From contig NZ_VHJK01000001.1 of the NCBI RefSeq assembly GCF_007004095.1, positions 1,182,501 to 1,246,500 on the forward strand: a stretch of DNA of 64,000 nucleotides, in the 5' to 3' direction. Positions 1-8,240 of this stretch are shown here, one piece after another. The notes under the pieces were generated by a model that saw nothing but the letters and a program-made list of their open reading frames with translations, did not search any database and was not told the origin of the DNA. A program made the position numbers and the translations under genes. This stretch comes from Erythrobacter insulae (GTDB lineage: Bacteria; Pseudomonadota; Alphaproteobacteria; Sphingomonadales; Sphingomonadaceae). How positions within the stretch are numbered: position 1 is the first letter of the stretch; each line of letters begins with the position of its first letter.

Positions 1-615
1 ACGGTGTGGCACAATGTCTTTGAACGCGGGATGGCGCGCGACGGCGAACGGTTGTTGATCCATGGCGGGACCAGCGGCATCGGGACCATGGCGATCATGC
101 TGGCCAAAGCATTCGACATGGAAGTGATCGTAACCTGCGGCGACGAGGCGAAATGCGAAGCGGCGCGTAAAGTTGGCGCGGATCTGGCGATTAATTACCG
201 CGAAACCGATTTTGTCGAAGCGGTAAAAAGCCACACCGGAGGCGCAGGGGTAAACATTGTGCTCGATATGGTTTCGGGCGATTATGTCCCGCGCAATCTG
301 CAATGTCTCGCCGAAGACGGGCGGCATGTGACGATTGCGGTGCTGGGCGGAGCGAAAGCCGAATTGTTCATGCCGATGGTCATGATGCGGCGTCTGACGT
401 TGACCGGATCAACGCTGCGCCCGCGCTCGGACGATTTCAAAGCCGCCTTGGCCGATGAAATTGCGATCAACGCATGGCCGCTGTTCGCGTCGGGCGAATT
501 GGCGCCGGTGATGGACCAAACTTTCCCTCTTGCCGAAGCCGCTGCCGCCCATGCGCGGATGGAAGCGGGCGAGCATATCGGCAAGATCGTGCTCGAGGTT
601 GCGGGCGAGGGCTGA
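1..615 (+). CDS. NAD(P)H:quinone oxidoreductase, zinc-less MDR family (5' end missing)
   Basis: This is the C-terminal two thirds of a zeta-crystallin/PIG3-type medium-chain dehydrogenase, a cytosolic NADPH-dependent quinone or enone reductase. The reading frame is open from base 1, so the start lies upstream of the window. The Rossmann fold is plain: the dinucleotide-binding segment GGTSGIGTMA is followed by a basic and acidic stretch and VGADLAINYR, which is typical of the family. No structural-zinc cysteine cluster is visible, as expected for the quinone-reductase branch, although that part of the protein is mostly outside the window. The C-terminal AHARMEAGEHIGKIVLEV is the usual family ending. 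The exact substrate cannot be read from sequence. Confidence 0.88.
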   Translation, partial: TVWHNVFERGMARDGERLLIHGGTSGIGTMAIMLAKAFDMEVIVTCGDEAKCEAARKVGADLAINYRETDFVEAVKSHTGGAGVNIVLDMVSGDYVPRNLQCLAEDGRHVTIAVLGGAKAELFMPMVMMRRLTLTGSTLRPRSDDFKAALADEIAINAWPLFASGELAPVMDQTFPLAEAAAAHARMEAGEHIGKIVLEVAGEG

Positions 616-844
616 GAGTTCGACACACCCTGGTCCATAGAGGGGTAGCTGTCCGAATCGCGCGGCTTTGAGCCGGATCGAAGGCCGGGCGCAGATAGCG
701 CCGCGGCTTCTCGTGTTGCGGCAATTTCCGGATAGAATGGCGGTGCGCCCGCTTTCGCTTGCCGAATGGCAGCCTTTGCCCTATCTAATAGCCCACAGCG
801 GCCGCTCCGAAAGGGGCGGCCCTTCTATTTTTACGGAGATAATC
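616..844 (+). other. Intergenic leader before trcR
   Basis: This 229-base gap has no convincing gene; longer open frames crossing it lack a ribosome site. It ends in a strong hairpin (800-832) just before the trcR ribosome site. A TAGAAT at 733-738 could be a -10 element, but no good -35 box is found at the right distance. The segment could therefore be a structured leader or a short RNA of about 90 bases ending at the hairpin. Confidence 0.4.
800..832 (+). terminator. GAAA-tetraloop hairpin with U-rich tail (terminator or attenuator)
   Basis: A 9-bp stem with one T-G wobble (800-808 paired with 813-821) closes a GAAA tetraloop and is followed by CTTCTATTTTT. It has the form of an intrinsic terminator, yet it ends two bases before the ACGGAG ribosome site (833-838) of trcR. 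It may end the upstream gene or a small RNA, or act as an attenuator or leader structure for trcR. Confidence 0.6.
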
Positions 845-1747
845 ATGGCCCAGGCCAATACTCAGCCTACTCCGCTGATGCCGCACGCAACCGCCACATG
901 GCTGGTTGATCACACCGGCTTGTCATTTGAACAGATCGCCGAATTTTGCGGTCTGCACATTCTTGAAGTTCAAGCGATGGCAGATGACCTTGCGGGCAGC
1001 AAATATACAGGCCGCGATCCGGTGCACGCAGGCGAATTGACGCTGGCAGAGATCGAATTGGGTCAGGCGGACGAGAATTACTCGCTCAAAATGCACAAAG
1101 CCCCGGTCGAAGTGACCCGGACCAAAGGCCCGCGCTACACACCCGTGTCCAAGCGTCAGGACAAGCCCGATGGTATCGCGTGGCTGTTGCGGAACCATCC
1201 TGAAATCTCGGATGCGCAGATCGGCAAACTGATCGGCACCACGCGCAACACGATCGGAGCGATTCGTGAGCGTTCGCACTGGAACATCCAGAATATCCAA
1301 CCCAAGGATCCGGTCACGTTGGGCCTGTGTTCGCAGCGCGAGCTTGATGCTGTCGTGGCCAAAGCGGCCAAACGCGCCGGCATCACCGAGGAAGCTGCAC
1401 CTGTCGAGACCGCTGGCGATGCCCGCAGCGACAAGGACAAGCTGATCGACGAGCTGCGCGCTGAACGCGATGCCAATGTCAAAGCAGCAGCTCAGGCTGC
1501 TCAAGAGGCCGAAGCCGAAGCATGGCTGGCGGCGAAACGCGAAGCTGAAGAAAGCGGCGCGGATCTGATTGATCCCGAAAGCGGCTTTGTGTCTTCGAAT
1601 AAAGAAGCCGCGCCAGAGCCTGCTTCAGAGCCTGCATCAGAGCCTGAGCCGGAAACGCCCGCAGAAACGCCTTCCGAAGATGTGGCGGAAGACGTTGGCG
1701 AAGATGGCGGCGAAGACGGCGGCGAAGACGGCGAAACGCCAGCGTAA
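845..1747 (+). CDS. trcR: TrcR-type cell-cycle transcriptional regulator (DUF1013)
   Basis: This matches the alphaproteobacterial DUF1013 family, named TrcR in Caulobacter, a DNA-binding cell-cycle regulator. The N-terminal region (residues 10-45, WLVDHTGLSFEQIAEFCGL) and the central helix-turn-helix-like block around residues 105-150 (ISDAQIGKLIGTTRNTIGAI, then RSHWN) are diagnostic. The start is the ATG at 845, six bases after ACGGAG; an in-frame extension back to 668 crosses the leader hairpin and is rejected. The protein is 300 residues. The last hundred or so are an Ala/Glu-rich, probably coiled or disordered tail ending in Pro/Glu repeats and three GEDG units. The tail is lineage-variable and its role is unknown. 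Confidence 0.88.
   Translation: MAQANTQPTPLMPHATATWLVDHTGLSFEQIAEFCGLHILEVQAMADDLAGSKYTGRDPVHAGELTLAEIELGQADENYSLKMHKAPVEVTRTKGPRYTPVSKRQDKPDGIAWLLRNHPEISDAQIGKLIGTTRNTIGAIRERSHWNIQNIQPKDPVTLGLCSQRELDAVVAKAAKRAGITEEAAPVETAGDARSDKDKLIDELRAERDANVKAAAQAAQEAEAEAWLAAKREAEESGADLIDPESGFVSSNKEAAPEPASEPASEPEPETPAETPSEDVAEDVGEDGGEDGGEDGETPA
1697..1732 (+). repeat. 12-bp tandem repeat, three units, encoding GEDG
   Basis: The unit GGCGAAGACGGC occurs three times (the first with T for C) and encodes Gly-Glu-Asp-Gly three times at the acidic end of TrcR. Because units are a multiple of three, copy-number change would stay in frame. Confidence 0.8.
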
Positions 1748-1758
1748 ATCCGCGCTAA

Positions 1759-1785
1759 CGGGCGCATGATGGATTTATGCGCCCG
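1759..1785 (+). terminator. Perfect 9-bp hairpin after trcR
   Basis: CGGGCGCAT (1759-1767) pairs with ATGCGCCCG (1777-1785) across a 9-base loop, 12 bases after the trcR stop. There is no T-run, so it may stabilise the 3' end or assist factor-dependent termination rather than being a classic intrinsic terminator. Confidence 0.4.
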
Positions 1786-1863
1786 AACAGCCTGATTTAA
1801 GGCTACAATTTCGGCATCGTGCGGAGCGGTTTTGCTTGTGCAAGATCGCGCCTTGCGCCAATG

Positions 1864-1885
1864 TTACTGACATGTATGTCAATAA
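1864..1885. promoter_or_regulatory. 22-bp inverted repeat at the acyl-CoA ligase start (probable operator)
   Basis: Two TTA/TAA-capped arms, TTAC-TGACAT and ATGTCA-ATAA, surround a GT centre. Nine of ten arm positions are complementary. This form is typical of TetR-family operators. It overlaps the ATG at 1872, so a bound repressor would cover the translation start. Assignment to a fatty-acid regulator is inference from the neighbouring gene. Confidence 0.5.
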
Positions 1886-3536
1886 AGCCTCGTATCACCA
1901 TCCGACCCCGTGGGACGCTCAATTTGAGCTTATGAGCCTTCCCGAAATGCTGCGGCGGACGGTGGCACATAATCCCGCTGCGCCGTTTCTGCACTTTCTC
2001 GGCCGGACCTATTCCTATGGCGAGATATATGACGAGGCGCAGCGCTTTGCCGCGGGCCTTGCCGATATGGGTATCGCAAAAGGCGACCGTGTCGGCCTGT
2101 TCCTGCCCAATGTCCCGATCTATGCCTCTGCCTATTACGGCGCGATGATGGCGGGCGCGGTGGTTGTCAATTTCTCGCCGCTCTATTCTGTCGAAGAACT
2201 GGCATGGCAGGTCGGCGATAGCGGTACGCGCGCTTTGGTAACGCTGGACGTGCCAGAACTGTATCGGACCGCGTCCGAGGTTCTGGCTACGTCCGATCTG
2301 GAAACGCTGATTGTCGGGCGATTGTCCGATATGCTGCCATGGATCAAAGGCGCGGCGCTTAAACTGTTGAAGCGCAGCCAGATTGCAAAGGTAGATTACC
2401 GCCCGTCTGTGCGCGCCTGGAAAGCGTGCACCCCGGCCAAGCCTGCGCCGGACATTGCGATTGATCCGGCAGAGGATTTGGCGCTGCTGCAATATACCGG
2501 CGGTACCACCGGTCGGCCCAAAGGCGCGATGTTGGGCCATAGCCAGCTGGTCATGAATGCGCAGCAGGTCGCCGCTATCAATCCGTTCGGCAATCCGCGC
2601 GAAGAGGTGTTCATGGGCGCGCTGCCGTTTTTCCATGTGTTTGCCAACACCGCCCTGCTGAACCACGCGGTCGCCAGCGGCGGCTCGATTGCGATGGTGC
2701 CGCGTTTCGAAGCCAAACAGGTGCTGCAAACGATCGAGAAATACGGCGCAACCGGCTTTCCCGGCGTCCCCACCATGTTTCAGGCGCTGCTCGATCATCC
2801 CGATCTGGCCAAGACGGATATGTCGACGCTGAAAGTGTGCATTTCCGGCGGCGCACCGATGCCTGCGCCGGTTCATACCAAATTCGAAGATGTTACCGGC
2901 GTAAGGGTGGTTGAGGGATACGGTCTCACCGAAAGTTCAGGCGTGGTGTCTGTTAATCCCTATGAGGGAACCCGAAAAAAAGGCACCATCGGGCAATTGG
3001 TGGCCGGGACCGAGATTATCCTGCTGGATAAAGAGGACCCGTCAAAGCTCGCCCCCGAAGGCGAACCGGGCGAATTGGCCATTCACGGCCCCCAGGTGAT
3101 GCGCGGATACTGGAACAAGCCCGAAACCGCAGCCGAGGTGTTTGCCGAGCGGGATGGCAAAACCTACTTGCGCACCGGCGATGTCGCGACAATGGATGAA
3201 GATGGCTTCCTCGAAATCGTTGACCGTATCAAAGACATGATCTCGGTCGGCGGGTTCAAGGTTTTCCCGAGCGTTGTCGAAGATGTTATCCTTGAACACG
3301 AAGCGGTGAAAGAGGCGCTGGTTATCGGGGTGCCTGACGATTATCTGGGCGAATTGCCACGCGTGTTTGTCACGTTGGAAGCGGGCACCGATATCGGCGC
3401 GGATGCGCTGCGCGGCTGGCTAAACGAGCGGGTTGGCAAGCATGAGAGGGTCGATAAAGTCGTGATCCGCGAAGAATTGCCCAAAACCATCATCGGCAAA
3501 CTGGATCGCAAAGCGTTACGCGCCGAGGTTCTTTAA
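1872..3536 (+). CDS. Long-chain fatty acid--CoA ligase (AMP-forming)
   Basis: An ANL-superfamily enzyme activating fatty acids to acyl-CoA through an acyl-adenylate, in the cytosol or at the inner membrane. Visible motifs: the phosphate-binding loop YTGGTTGRPKG near residue 210, GYGLTESSG near 350, TGDVATMDEDGFLEIVDR near 435-450, then the hinge and KDMISVGGFKVFP. The catalytic lysine is in GKLDRKAL near the C-terminus. At about 554 residues it has normal length. The start is the first ATG; a TTG at 1836 with a GGAG nine bases upstream would add 12 residues and cannot be excluded. A palindrome covers the ATG, suggesting transcriptional control at this site. The exact chain-length preference is unknown. 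Confidence 0.88.
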   Translation: MYVNKASYHHPTPWDAQFELMSLPEMLRRTVAHNPAAPFLHFLGRTYSYGEIYDEAQRFAAGLADMGIAKGDRVGLFLPNVPIYASAYYGAMMAGAVVVNFSPLYSVEELAWQVGDSGTRALVTLDVPELYRTASEVLATSDLETLIVGRLSDMLPWIKGAALKLLKRSQIAKVDYRPSVRAWKACTPAKPAPDIAIDPAEDLALLQYTGGTTGRPKGAMLGHSQLVMNAQQVAAINPFGNPREEVFMGALPFFHVFANTALLNHAVASGGSIAMVPRFEAKQVLQTIEKYGATGFPGVPTMFQALLDHPDLAKTDMSTLKVCISGGAPMPAPVHTKFEDVTGVRVVEGYGLTESSGVVSVNPYEGTRKKGTIGQLVAGTEIILLDKEDPSKLAPEGEPGELAIHGPQVMRGYWNKPETAAEVFAERDGKTYLRTGDVATMDEDGFLEIVDRIKDMISVGGFKVFPSVVEDVILEHEAVKEALVIGVPDDYLGELPRVFVTLEAGTDIGADALRGWLNERVGKHERVDKVVIREELPKTIIGKLDRKALRAEVL

Positions 3537-3586
3537 AAACAGCCGCCGCGCCAGATCAGGCCGGAACCCCCAACAACCCCCAAACA

Positions 3587-3623
3587 AAAACGCCGCGCTC
3601 TTTTTCAAGAGCTGCGGCGTTTT
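3587..3623. terminator. Bidirectional intrinsic terminator
   Basis: AAAACGCCGC then GCTCTT pairs with AAGAGC then GCGGCGTTTT across a TTTC loop, with one bulged T. A-rich and T-rich flanks on both sides suit termination for the ligase gene on the plus strand and the converging bactofilin operon on the minus strand. Confidence 0.85.
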
Positions 3624-3681
3624 GTGCTTCCCATCGGTCAGCGGTGACCCTGACTGGTCTAATCACTGGCCTAATGGCAGA

Positions 3682-4083
3682 TTACTTCGCGATTTGAAGC
3701 TCTGACTGAACATCGGCGGGGCTAGCCGCTTTTACAGGGGCGCCCGGCTTACCCGCTTCGCGCCGCGCATTGGGGGCAAAACGGCCATCAACCTGCGCGC
3801 CCTGTTCAATGGTGAGCGCATCGTAATGTACGTCACCTTCGATTTTGGCGGTTTTCAGGATCACGAGCTCTTTTGCCGTGATCGAACCGGTTACACGGCC
3901 AGCCAGACGCGCGGTATCGGCGGTTACGCCGCCAGTGACCTGGCTGCTTTCGCCCTGAACCAGAGACGCGCATTTGATGTCGCCTTCGATCGAACCATCG
4001 ACATGCAGATCGGCAGAGGCGCTGATATCGCCTTTGATATTGATGTCAGAACCGATGACGGAGAATGTGGAATTGCTCGCCAT
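3682..4083 (-). CDS. Bactofilin family cytoskeletal protein
   Basis: A 133-residue bactofilin (DUF583/PF04519), a protein that polymerises without nucleotide into filaments helping to position cell-wall enzymes. The core at residues 5-105 shows the right-handed beta-helix rhythm of the family, for example FSVIGSDINIKGDISASADL and LHVDGSIEGDIKCA, with repeated G-x-I/V turns. The tail is a short Ala/Pro/Lys-rich extension. The start is the ATG at 4083 giving MASNSTFSV; the longer frame lies inside the upstream peptidase gene. It follows the M23 peptidase stop by four bases, the classic peptidase-bactofilin operon. The two products are expected to act together in shape determination. Confidence 0.92.
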   Translation of the reverse strand: MASNSTFSVIGSDINIKGDISASADLHVDGSIEGDIKCASLVQGESSQVTGGVTADTARLAGRVTGSITAKELVILKTAKIEGDVHYDALTIEQGAQVDGRFAPNARREAGKPGAPVKAASPADVQSELQIAK

Positions 4084-4087
4084 GGAT

Positions 4088-5263
4088 TTACTTGCCTGTC
4101 TTGTTGGCGGGGCGGGCCGGACCGGCTCCGCGGACTTCTTTGAGAACATCGGGGGCTGTCTCCAGAAACGGGCGCGGATTGATCGCGCGATCATTGATTC
4201 GAACTTCAAAGTGCAGGTGCGGACCTGTCGAACGGCCAGTGCTGCCCAAACCGCCAAGCGTCGCGCCGGCTTCAACCGCCTGTCCCGCTTTTACATCAAG
4301 GCGGGACATGTGCGCATAGCGGGTCATCAGGCCATTTTCGTGGGTGATTTCAACCGTTTTGCCATAGCCGGATTTCCAACCGGAGAAGGAAACCGTGCCT
4401 TTGGCCGCTGCAAAGATCGAAGAGCCATAGGCACCTTTGAAATCAATACCGCTGTGCATTGCGCCGCCGCCATTAAAGGGGTCGCGGCGGTAGCCGAAAT
4501 TGGATGTGATCCGCTGTACGCTGGCCGGTACAACCTGCGGTACGCCTTCCAATGCACGTTCAAGCGCGCTCATTCTGGCGAGGCTTAAACCCAGCCGCTC
4601 GAAACGCGGATCGACACTGCCATCAGCGGATGTAGCGAGAATTTCCAGCGGACCACCGACGGCGCCTGCGCGTTCGGCATTGCGTGCCATGGCCGCCGGA
4701 TCAAGATTGAGCTTGCGCAGAGCCGCTTCGGCTTTTCCAGCGCGCCAATCGGCAAACCGGGTGAGGTTTTCAACAAAGGCGAGCTGCCGCGCTTCGATTT
4801 CTGCAAGACCGCGTGCTTGCGGGAACATGATGCCGACCTGTTTGACGGTGTCGGCTGTTTCGTCACTGGAATCGGTGACATTCGTATCGACAGTCTGGAT
4901 GTCTTCAGGAAGCATTTCGACCATCGCGTCGAGCGCGTCCTGCCGCGAATCCAGATCATCAACCACCCGCTCGAGATCGGTACCGTATGCCTCGAGCCGC
5001 TCTTCGCTATCTGCGATGCGGGCCTTGTCGTCTTGGAAAGAGGCCAGATCGGCTTCGGCGCGTGATTGATTCCATGCCATCACACCCATTGAGCTGACCC
5101 AGATCAGCGCAAATGCAGCAACCGAGCTAGCGCCCGCGATCTGCAACCGGGATGAGATTTTAATGAAACGAACATGACCCTGTGAGCGCATGAAGAACTC
5201 ACGCTCAGGGAACCACTCTCGGAGTCGTTCACCCCACGGCTTGGCGGTTTGTTTATCTGGCAA
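4088..5263 (-). CDS. M23 family metallopeptidase (membrane-anchored, LytM domain)
   Basis: A 391-residue peptidoglycan endopeptidase. It has a cytoplasmic N-terminus, one membrane segment near residues 41-64, a predicted coiled-coil stalk about 66-160, and a C-terminal LytM domain from about 250 to 370. The zinc and catalytic residues are intact: H270 and D274 in MHSGIDF, H318 in RYAHMS, and H349/H351 in PHLHFEV. It is therefore likely active, in contrast to the degenerate EnvC-like protein encoded at 8.7 kb. The bactofilin gene follows four bases downstream. Homologues of this pair control local wall remodelling and cell curvature or stalk formation. Confidence 0.92.
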   Translation of the reverse strand: MPDKQTAKPWGERLREWFPEREFFMRSQGHVRFIKISSRLQIAGASSVAAFALIWVSSMGVMAWNQSRAEADLASFQDDKARIADSEERLEAYGTDLERVVDDLDSRQDALDAMVEMLPEDIQTVDTNVTDSSDETADTVKQVGIMFPQARGLAEIEARQLAFVENLTRFADWRAGKAEAALRKLNLDPAAMARNAERAGAVGGPLEILATSADGSVDPRFERLGLSLARMSALERALEGVPQVVPASVQRITSNFGYRRDPFNGGGAMHSGIDFKGAYGSSIFAAAKGTVSFSGWKSGYGKTVEITHENGLMTRYAHMSRLDVKAGQAVEAGATLGGLGSTGRSTGPHLHFEVRINDRAINPRPFLETAPDVLKEVRGAGPARPANKTGK

Positions 5264-5558
5264 TGCGACCCCGGATCTCTTTTGTCCTGAATTTGACCGA
5301 TTGGTAACGACGTAGGCGCGTTTGGTCGAATCGAGGGGTTAACGCATCCGCTGAACTGAAGGCGAATCGCGATGAAGCGTTCATTTGCCAGCAATCTTGC
5401 CTTGTGGAATTTACATATTGCAGTCGCAGAATACAGAATCGCTCGGCTTTTTCGGGATAGGTTCGGCATGTTCATGCGTATTGATGGCAAGGCCTGCGGC
5501 CCGGCTTTACGCTGCGGCTTTGGACGAAAAAATTTGATCCTTTAGATTATAGACCCAG

Positions 5559-6848
5559 ATGAATGAGGTTATGACAGCACATCCCGCAACCCAATCGATT
5601 GATCCCGAAACCCTGATCGCAGGCCTCGCCCGCGAAGGCCGCGCCGCCCAGCGTCAGCTTGCTGCGATGTCCAGCGATGCGCGTGCGCATGCGCTCACAC
5701 TGGCGGCGCAGAGATTGCGCGATGACAGTGCCGCGATCCTTGCCGCCAATGCAAAAGACCTTGAAGCGGGCCGCGAAAATGGTCTCTCGCCGGCGATGCT
5801 GGACCGGCTGGCGCTTGATGAAGACCGGCTTTCTAGCATTGCTGCCGGTGTCGAAGCGGTAGCCAATTTGCCCGATCCTGTGGGTGAAGTGATCGGTTCG
5901 GACGAGCGCCCGAATGGATTGAAATTGTCGCGGGTCCGGGTGCCAATCGGGACCATTGGGATCATCTACGAAAGCCGCCCCAATGTGACAGCCGATGCCG
6001 CCGCCTTGTGTGTGCGCGCAGGCAATGCGGCCTTGCTGCGCGGTGGCAGTGAAGCGGTGCATTCCAACCATGCGATACTCGCGGCGCTGACGGCCGGGCT
6101 TGAAGCAGGCGGCGTGCCCGGTGCAGCCGTGCAATTGATCCCGACGCAAGACCGCGCCGCAGTGGGCGCGATGCTGACCGCCGCAGGGCTAATCGACATG
6201 ATCGTACCGCGCGGCGGCAAAAGCCTGGTGGCGCGGGTGCAATCTGATGCGCGCGTGCCTGTGCTTGCCCATCTCGACGGGATCAACCACACCTACGTCC
6301 ACGCTGCTGCTGATCCCGCCATGGCAAAGGAAATCGCGCTTAATGCAAAGCTGCGGCGCACCGGTATTTGCGGAGCAATGGAAACCCTGCTGATCGATGC
6401 AGGTTTCACCGAAGCACGCGATCTTGTCACGGCGTTAATCGAAGCGGGCTGCGAGCTGCGCGGAGACGAGCGTATCCAGGCGCTGGATGAGCGCGTGACC
6501 TTGGCCAGCGCGAATGACTGGGATACCGAATATCTCGATGCGGTTCTGTCGGTTGCGATGGTCGATGGCATGGATCAGGCATTGGCGCATATCGCCCGCC
6601 ATTCCTCTGCCCATACAGACGTGATCATTACCTCCGATGATGCCGCTGCCGAACAATTCCTGATCGAAGTGGACAGCGCGATTGTCATGCACAATGCGTC
6701 TTCGCAATTTGCCGATGGCGGTGAATTCGGACTGGGCGCAGAGATTGGTATTGCAACCGGACGCCTGCATGCGCGCGGCCCGGTGGCGCTCGAAGGGCTT
6801 ACCACCTATAAGTGGCTGGTGAGAGGGAGCGGTCAGGCGCGTCCCTGA
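5559..6848 (+). CDS. proA: Glutamate-5-semialdehyde dehydrogenase (gamma-glutamyl phosphate reductase)
   Basis: The second enzyme of proline synthesis, reducing gamma-glutamyl phosphate to glutamate semialdehyde with NADPH in the cytosol. The 429 residues have normal length. The aldehyde-dehydrogenase fold is recognisable; the catalytic cysteine is C271 in RRTGICGAME, and IGTIGIIYESRPNVT and DGGEFGLGAEIGI are family signatures. The start is the ATG at 5559; another in-frame ATG at 5571 is possible. It heads a run of same-strand genes to coq7 at 12.4 kb. The partner proB is not in the window. Confidence 0.95.
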   Translation: MNEVMTAHPATQSIDPETLIAGLAREGRAAQRQLAAMSSDARAHALTLAAQRLRDDSAAILAANAKDLEAGRENGLSPAMLDRLALDEDRLSSIAAGVEAVANLPDPVGEVIGSDERPNGLKLSRVRVPIGTIGIIYESRPNVTADAAALCVRAGNAALLRGGSEAVHSNHAILAALTAGLEAGGVPGAAVQLIPTQDRAAVGAMLTAAGLIDMIVPRGGKSLVARVQSDARVPVLAHLDGINHTYVHAAADPAMAKEIALNAKLRRTGICGAMETLLIDAGFTEARDLVTALIEAGCELRGDERIQALDERVTLASANDWDTEYLDAVLSVAMVDGMDQALAHIARHSSAHTDVIITSDDAAAEQFLIEVDSAIVMHNASSQFADGGEFGLGAEIGIATGRLHARGPVALEGLTTYKWLVRGSGQARP

Positions 6849-6873
6849 ATTGCCCTGATTCGGGAGAGGCATA

Positions 6874-7518
6874 CTGATCCGCACCGGCCTTCTTGGCGGA
6901 AGTTTCAATCCTGCGCATGGCGGGCACCGGCGGATCACGCGCTTCACCATCGATGCGCTGGGCCTGGATGATACATGGTGGCTGGTTTCACCCGGCAACC
7001 CGCTTAAGCCGAAGGCTGGAATGGCGCCTCTGTCTGCGCGGCTCAAATCCGCCGAAATTCAGGCGCGCCGCGCGCCGATTGTGCCCACCGCGATTGAGCA
7101 GCACCTTGGCACCCGGTACACGGTCGATACGCTGCGGGCGCTGAAACGGCGATATCCCAAACGCGAATTTGTATGGTTGATGGGGTCAGACAATCTGGCC
7201 GATTTCCATCGCTGGAAAAACTGGCGAACAATCGCAAAGACGATGCCGATTGCGGTAATCGCAAGGCCCGGCTATACAGGTAAGGCAATGGCAAGCCCCG
7301 CCATGGCATGGCTCAGGCGCTACACCGTGTCTGCCGCCACTTTGTGTAACTCGGGGCACTGGAGCGCACCGGCACTGGTGTTTTTGCGTTTCGATCCAGA
7401 TCCACGTTCTGCCACGGCCATTCGCCGTGCCAATGCGGATTGGGCTTTGGCCTATCGAGGCGCTCCGGCGCGTGACCGTCTGACTTTCCGGCAAATCGCT
7501 GTGGGTAAGGATTCATGA
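6874..7518 (+). CDS. nadD: Nicotinate-nucleotide adenylyltransferase, probable CTG start
   Basis: NadD joins ATP to nicotinate mononucleotide to make deamido-NAD in NAD synthesis. The nucleotidyltransferase signature GLLGGSFNPAHGGH lies right at the N-terminus; LMGSDNLADFHRWKNW and a C-terminal SATAIRRA (variant of the ISSTxIR motif) complete the family pattern. The frame is closed by a TGA at 6856. No ATG, GTG or TTG occurs before 7021, which is already past the active-site motif. The CTG at 6874, seven bases after GGAG in GGGAGAGG (6862-6869), gives a 214-residue protein of normal size and is the best start. The gene lies 25 bases after proA and upstream of rsfS, the usual order. Confidence 0.88.
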   Translation: MIRTGLLGGSFNPAHGGHRRITRFTIDALGLDDTWWLVSPGNPLKPKAGMAPLSARLKSAEIQARRAPIVPTAIEQHLGTRYTVDTLRALKRRYPKREFVWLMGSDNLADFHRWKNWRTIAKTMPIAVIARPGYTGKAMASPAMAWLRRYTVSAATLCNSGHWSAPALVFLRFDPDPRSATAIRRANADWALAYRGAPARDRLTFRQIAVGKDS

Positions 7519-7608
7519 AGCGCGAGGCACACGCTTCGTCCGATATCCTTGCCAAATGGCACGCCGGTCACCATTCTTATCCTTCATTCTGGAGAAATAT
7601 ATCCGCCT

Positions 7609-8055
7609 ATGACACAGGCACAATCCGCGTCGGCCAATGCCAGCGCATCCACCAACACAGCCGCCCAAGCACCCGATGCGGCGCAATCCATGGCAGCAGC
7701 TGAAATGGCGAAACACGAACTTCACGATCTGGTCTTGAGCCAGCTGGACGATGATCAGGCGCAAGAAATCGTCTCGATCCCGCTCGCCGGCAAAAGCTCG
7801 GTCGCCGATTTTATGGTGATCGCCAGCGGACGGTCTTCGCGGCAGGTCGCCTCGATTGCGCAAAAACTGGCGGAAACGGTCAAACATGCAGGCTATGGGC
7901 CGGTCCGGCTCGAAGGTTTGCCTCAGGCTGACTGGGTTCTGGTCGATGCGGGCGATGTGGTGATCCACCTGTTCCGCCCGGAAGTGCGCAGTTTCTACAA
8001 TCTTGAACGCATGTGGTCGTTTGAAGGCGGCGTGCCGCAACAAGGGCGCGCATAG
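7609..8055 (+). CDS. rsfS: Ribosome silencing factor RsfS
   Basis: RsfS (Iojap/DUF143 family) binds ribosomal protein L14 and blocks subunit joining in starvation. The family core lies in the C-terminal 110 residues: SSVADFMVIASGRSSRQV, GYGPVRLEGLPQADWVLVD and GDVVIHLFRPEVRSFYNLER. The start is the ATG at 7609 with GGAGA 13 bases upstream; a start at 7549 would add 20 residues. A low-complexity Ala/Ser/Gln stretch of about 30 residues precedes the domain. It follows nadD, as in most Proteobacteria, giving a nadD-rsfS-rlmH order. Confidence 0.93.
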   Translation: MTQAQSASANASASTNTAAQAPDAAQSMAAAEMAKHELHDLVLSQLDDDQAQEIVSIPLAGKSSVADFMVIASGRSSRQVASIAQKLAETVKHAGYGPVRLEGLPQADWVLVDAGDVVIHLFRPEVRSFYNLERMWSFEGGVPQQGRA

Positions 8056-8240
8056 CTTTCTTTCACGCGCAATCTGGCGCGCGCTTTCCTTGTTCGGGCT
8101 CAGGTTGGCAGTGGTCGCCCCGCGCCCTTATGCGAACCTCTGGCCTCGCGCTGGCGCAAGATTGGAAACCGTAGCTGTGGGACATGGCGCGCCGCGCCGC
8201 GCCGAGAACGGGTTGCGAAACATAAAGGCTTCTGATCCCC

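Noticed and set aside
668..844. N-terminal extension of the trcR frame back to 668
   Set aside because: It crosses the leader hairpin and lacks a ribosome site; the ATG at 845 has a good one and matches the family start.
1803..2876. 357-codon minus-strand frame opposite the acyl-CoA ligase
   Set aside because: It is an antisense shadow of a strongly conserved gene; its composition (Arg/His/Gln-rich) is unlike any protein.
8056..8240. GC-rich gap before rlmH as a possible structured RNA or tRNA
   Set aside because: No T-loop or tRNA-like pairing is seen and the GC-rich short repeats are common in this genome.
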